From the NCBI GenBank assembly GCA_015057315.1, contig SVER01000019.1, positions 1-62,847 of the forward strand: a stretch of 62,847 nt of DNA. Reading direction: 5' to 3'. Every line of letters starts with the position of its first letter. The first letter of the stretch is position 1. The notes beneath the pieces are model-generated. The model did not search any database, had not been told where the DNA came from, and saw only the letters and a list, made by a program, of their open reading frames with translations. Position numbers and translations under genes: made by a program. Shown here piece after piece: positions 60,836 to 62,847 of this stretch. The stretch is from Pseudobutyrivibrio ruminis (GTDB taxonomy: Bacteria > Bacillota > Clostridia > Lachnospirales > Lachnospiraceae).

Positions 60836-61300
60836 ATGGATGTAATGGAAACAGAGCAGAGAGATATTATAATTCAACAGCTTAGGGAATCAGGCTGCCG
60901 AATTACAAAGCAGCGTCTTACTATTTTGGACATTATTTTAAATAGTGATCCTTCATGTGTTAAGGAGATTTATAGAGAAGCTGTCAAAATCGATAAAAAT
61001 ATCGGCAGCGCCACCGTATATAGAATGGTGAACACTCTTGAGGAAATTGGGGTAATCAACCGTAAGAATATGTATCAGGTGGATTGCACCAGCTGTGCTA
61101 ATCTTTGTGCTGATGCCGATTGCGAAGAGGGGTGCCCAGGTGGCAGCTGTGTGGCCTGCGAGACCAATGTAGTCGTTACATTAGATGATGATACAAAGCT
61201 TGTTATTGGAAGAGATGAATTGGCTAAGCTTTTGGAGGCAGGCTTACATGCCACAGGTCGTGTAAAATCAGATAAGAAGATTGCCAGATTGGCTATGTAG
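60836..61300 (+). CDS. Fur-family regulator with a seven-cysteine segment
   Basis: A 154-residue protein whose first 80 residues are a Fur winged helix (GCRITKQRLTILDIILNSDP; GSATVYRMVNTLEEIGVINR). The usual Fur sensor (the HHHH segment and two CxxC pairs) is absent. Instead, residues 84-108 hold seven Cys spaced C-x2-C-x3-C-x4-C-x3-C-x4-C-x2-C, then a short beta/alpha dimer region. Such a knot could bind zinc or an Fe-S cluster and sense metal or redox state. The gene lies between the DtxR-type regulator and aspS. Confidence 0.85.
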   Translation: MDVMETEQRDIIIQQLRESGCRITKQRLTILDIILNSDPSCVKEIYREAVKIDKNIGSATVYRMVNTLEEIGVINRKNMYQVDCTSCANLCADADCEEGCPGGSCVACETNVVVTLDDDTKLVIGRDELAKLLEAGLHATGRVKSDKKIARLAM

Positions 61301-61336
61301 GTTATTGAATAAATTTTTGTTCTGATGTATGATAAA

Positions 61337-61369
61337 AGGGCTGCTAGTAGGTACTGGCAGCCCTAGTTT
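61337..61369 (+). terminator. Intrinsic terminator
   Basis: GGGCTGCTAGTA (61338-61349) pairs with TACTGGCAGCCC (61352-61363) with one G-T pair and a tight loop, followed by TAGTTTT. The T-tail is imperfect. Confidence 0.75.
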
Positions 61370-61393
61370 TGTAATTAGAAGAGGAGATATAAA

Positions 61394-62847
61394 ATGACTC
61401 AGTCACGTACACACAATTGTAACGAGCTTCGTCTTGCTGATGCTGGCAAAGAAGTTACATTAGTTGGTTGGTTTGAAAACATTAGAAAAGTGTCTAAGAA
61501 TCTTGGTTTTGTTATCCTTCGTGATTTTTATGGCACTACACAGATAGTTGTAGAGACAGAGGATATGATGGCTATCATTGATTCTGTTAATAAGGAATCT
61601 ACTATTTCAGTTACTGGTACAGTTCGTGAGCGTTCATCTAAGAACACAGAGCTTCCTACTGGTGAGATAGAGGTTGTTCCTACTAGCATTGAAGTACTTG
61701 GAAAGTGTACTCACAACGAGCTTCCATTTGAGATTAATCGTTCTAAGGAAGCTGATGAGAATACACGTTTAAAATATCGTTATCTTGATCTTCGTAATCC
61801 TGAGGTTAAGAGCAAAATCGTTCTTAGAAGCAAAATCGTAGCAGAGCTTAGATCAGCTATGATTGCACACGATTTCATGGAGATTACTACTCCAATTCTT
61901 ACATGCTCATCACCTGAGGGTGCACGTGATTACCTTGTACCAGCACGTAATCATCCTGGCAAGTTCTACGCTCTTCCTCAGGCACCACAGCAGTTCAAAC
62001 AGATACTTATGGCATCAGGCTTTGATAGATATTTCCAGATAGCACCTTGCTTCCGCGATGAGGACGCACGTGCCGATCGTTCTCCAGGAGAGTTCTATCA
62101 GCTTGATATGGAGATGGCATTTGCATCACAGGAAGATGTATTTGCAGTTATCGAGGATGTACTTCCTCCTATCTTTGCAAAATACGGAGTATATAAGAGC
62201 GCTTCAACAGCTCCATTTGTACGTATCCCATATCTTGAGGCTATGGATAAGTATGGTTCAGACAAGCCAGACCTTCGTATTGACTTAGTTCTTCAGGATG
62301 CTACAGATGTTATGGCTGACTGCGGCTTTGGCCCATTTGAAGGCAATGTAGTTAAGGCTATCGTTGTTGATAATCTTTCAGCTACACGTAAGCAGATTGA
62401 TGCTATGATAGCTGAGGTTGAAGTAGCTACAGCACAGAAGACATACTGGTTCAAGCTTGATGAAAACGGAGAGCTTGTTGGTGGTATCGCTAAGTTCCTT
62501 CAGGAGAGAAAGCAGGCTGTTATCGATAAGCTTTCACTTAAGCCAGGTGATTTTGTTGGTCTTGCAGCCGGTCCACTTCTTACAGCACAAAAGACAGCTG
62601 GTGTATTTAGAAAGCTTCTTGGTGCAGCAGCAGAAGGTCACATGAAGAAGGATACATACGAATTCTGCTGGATAGTAGATTTCCCTATGTACGAAATCGG
62701 AGAAGAGTCAGGAGAGCTTGAGTTCTGCCACAACCCATTCTCTATGCCACAGGGCGGTATGGATGCACTTAAGAATCAGAAGCCACTTGATATCCTTGCA
62801 TACCAGTACGATTTAGTATGTAACGGTGTTGAGCTTTCATCAGGTGC
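61394..62847 (+). CDS. aspS: Aspartyl-tRNA synthetase (partial, runs off the window)
   Basis: The first 484 codons of a class II synthetase charging tRNA-Asp. The OB-fold anticodon domain (1-105; VGWFENIRKVSKNLGFVILR), class II motif 1 (RSAMIAHDFMEITTPIL), motif 2 (YFQIAPCFRDEDARADRSPGEF) and the bacterial GAD insertion (about 290-420) are seen. QFKQILMASGF is the flipping-loop region. Motif 3 lies beyond the end. GAGGAG is 6 nt ahead of the ATG. The open frame continues past base 62847 with no stop. Confidence 0.95.
   Translation, partial: MTQSRTHNCNELRLADAGKEVTLVGWFENIRKVSKNLGFVILRDFYGTTQIVVETEDMMAIIDSVNKESTISVTGTVRERSSKNTELPTGEIEVVPTSIEVLGKCTHNELPFEINRSKEADENTRLKYRYLDLRNPEVKSKIVLRSKIVAELRSAMIAHDFMEITTPILTCSSPEGARDYLVPARNHPGKFYALPQAPQQFKQILMASGFDRYFQIAPCFRDEDARADRSPGEFYQLDMEMAFASQEDVFAVIEDVLPPIFAKYGVYKSASTAPFVRIPYLEAMDKYGSDKPDLRIDLVLQDATDVMADCGFGPFEGNVVKAIVVDNLSATRKQIDAMIAEVEVATAQKTYWFKLDENGELVGGIAKFLQERKQAVIDKLSLKPGDFVGLAAGPLLTAQKTAGVFRKLLGAAAEGHMKKDTYEFCWIVDFPMYEIGEESGELEFCHNPFSMPQGGMDALKNQKPLDILAYQYDLVCNGVELSSG

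Overview
The window looks like a chromosome segment from an anaerobic, low-GC Firmicute of the family Lachnospiraceae, most like Butyrivibrio/Pseudobutyrivibrio. This is inferred from gene content and codon style (AT-rich, strong AGGAGG ribosome sites, many GNAT/YitT/DUF5685/DUF7010 family genes, an intracellular GH43 xylosidase, oxygen-sensitive Fe-S enzymes). No rRNA, tRNA, CRISPR array, phage or recognisable insertion sequence was seen.

Layout. 0-9 kb: small metabolic and housekeeping genes (pgeF, HAD phosphatase, Spx-like, GNAT, histidine phosphatase, DMT transporter, endonuclease IV, mutarotase). Between 2.8 and 5.2 kb they are broken up by gene fragments, two of which are partial copies of intact genes nearby. 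9-16 kb: a diguanylate cyclase, an XRE regulator, a CDF metal exporter, phosphoglucomutase, a DD-carboxypeptidase and a glutathione peroxidase behind a promoter with twin MarR-type operators. 15.45-16.18 kb is one 731-bp imperfect inverted repeat. 16-25 kb: glycogen debranching enzyme, a heterodimeric ABC exporter, a lipoprotein, a small alarmone synthetase and a two-component system. 25-37 kb: DMT transporter, fused membrane/spermidine-synthase protein, GH43, AIM24-like protein, RecQ, YchF, an HPr-like small protein, AEC transporter, PepT, YitT, uridine kinase.

37.7-46.7 kb is the most distinctive region. It is a same-strand cluster with a CooC-type nickel-insertion ATPase, two HgdB-family (2-hydroxyacyl-CoA dehydratase/double-cubane type) Fe-S proteins, their ATP-dependent activase, a small membrane peptide, a stand-alone domain of acetyl-CoA synthase that keeps three A-cluster-type cysteines, a 960-residue multi-[4Fe-4S] flavoprotein and a HypA-type nickel chaperone. 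No CO dehydrogenase catalytic subunit, complete ACS or hydrogenase is present. The set reads as a self-contained, ATP-driven, low-potential redox system that may use nickel; its substrate is unknown.

46.7-62.8 kb: a BASS transporter, two more YitT proteins, J-domain proteins and an acyltransferase. There follows a probable NAD-linked locus: a DUF4349 lipoprotein, a methyltransferase fusion, an NrtR-type Nudix regulator, then a promoter with two palindromes in front of an SPFH protein and an NAD-kinase-like protein. After a three-gene minus-strand operon come a DtxR/MntR-type regulator, a Fur-family protein with an unusual seven-cysteine segment, and the start of aspS, which runs off the window.

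Several intergenic spaces hold fold-back elements of 100-210 bp, two of them sharing sequence boxes, and two copies of a 48-49 bp repeat bracket the activase gene. All assignments were made by reading the sequence; no database search was run.
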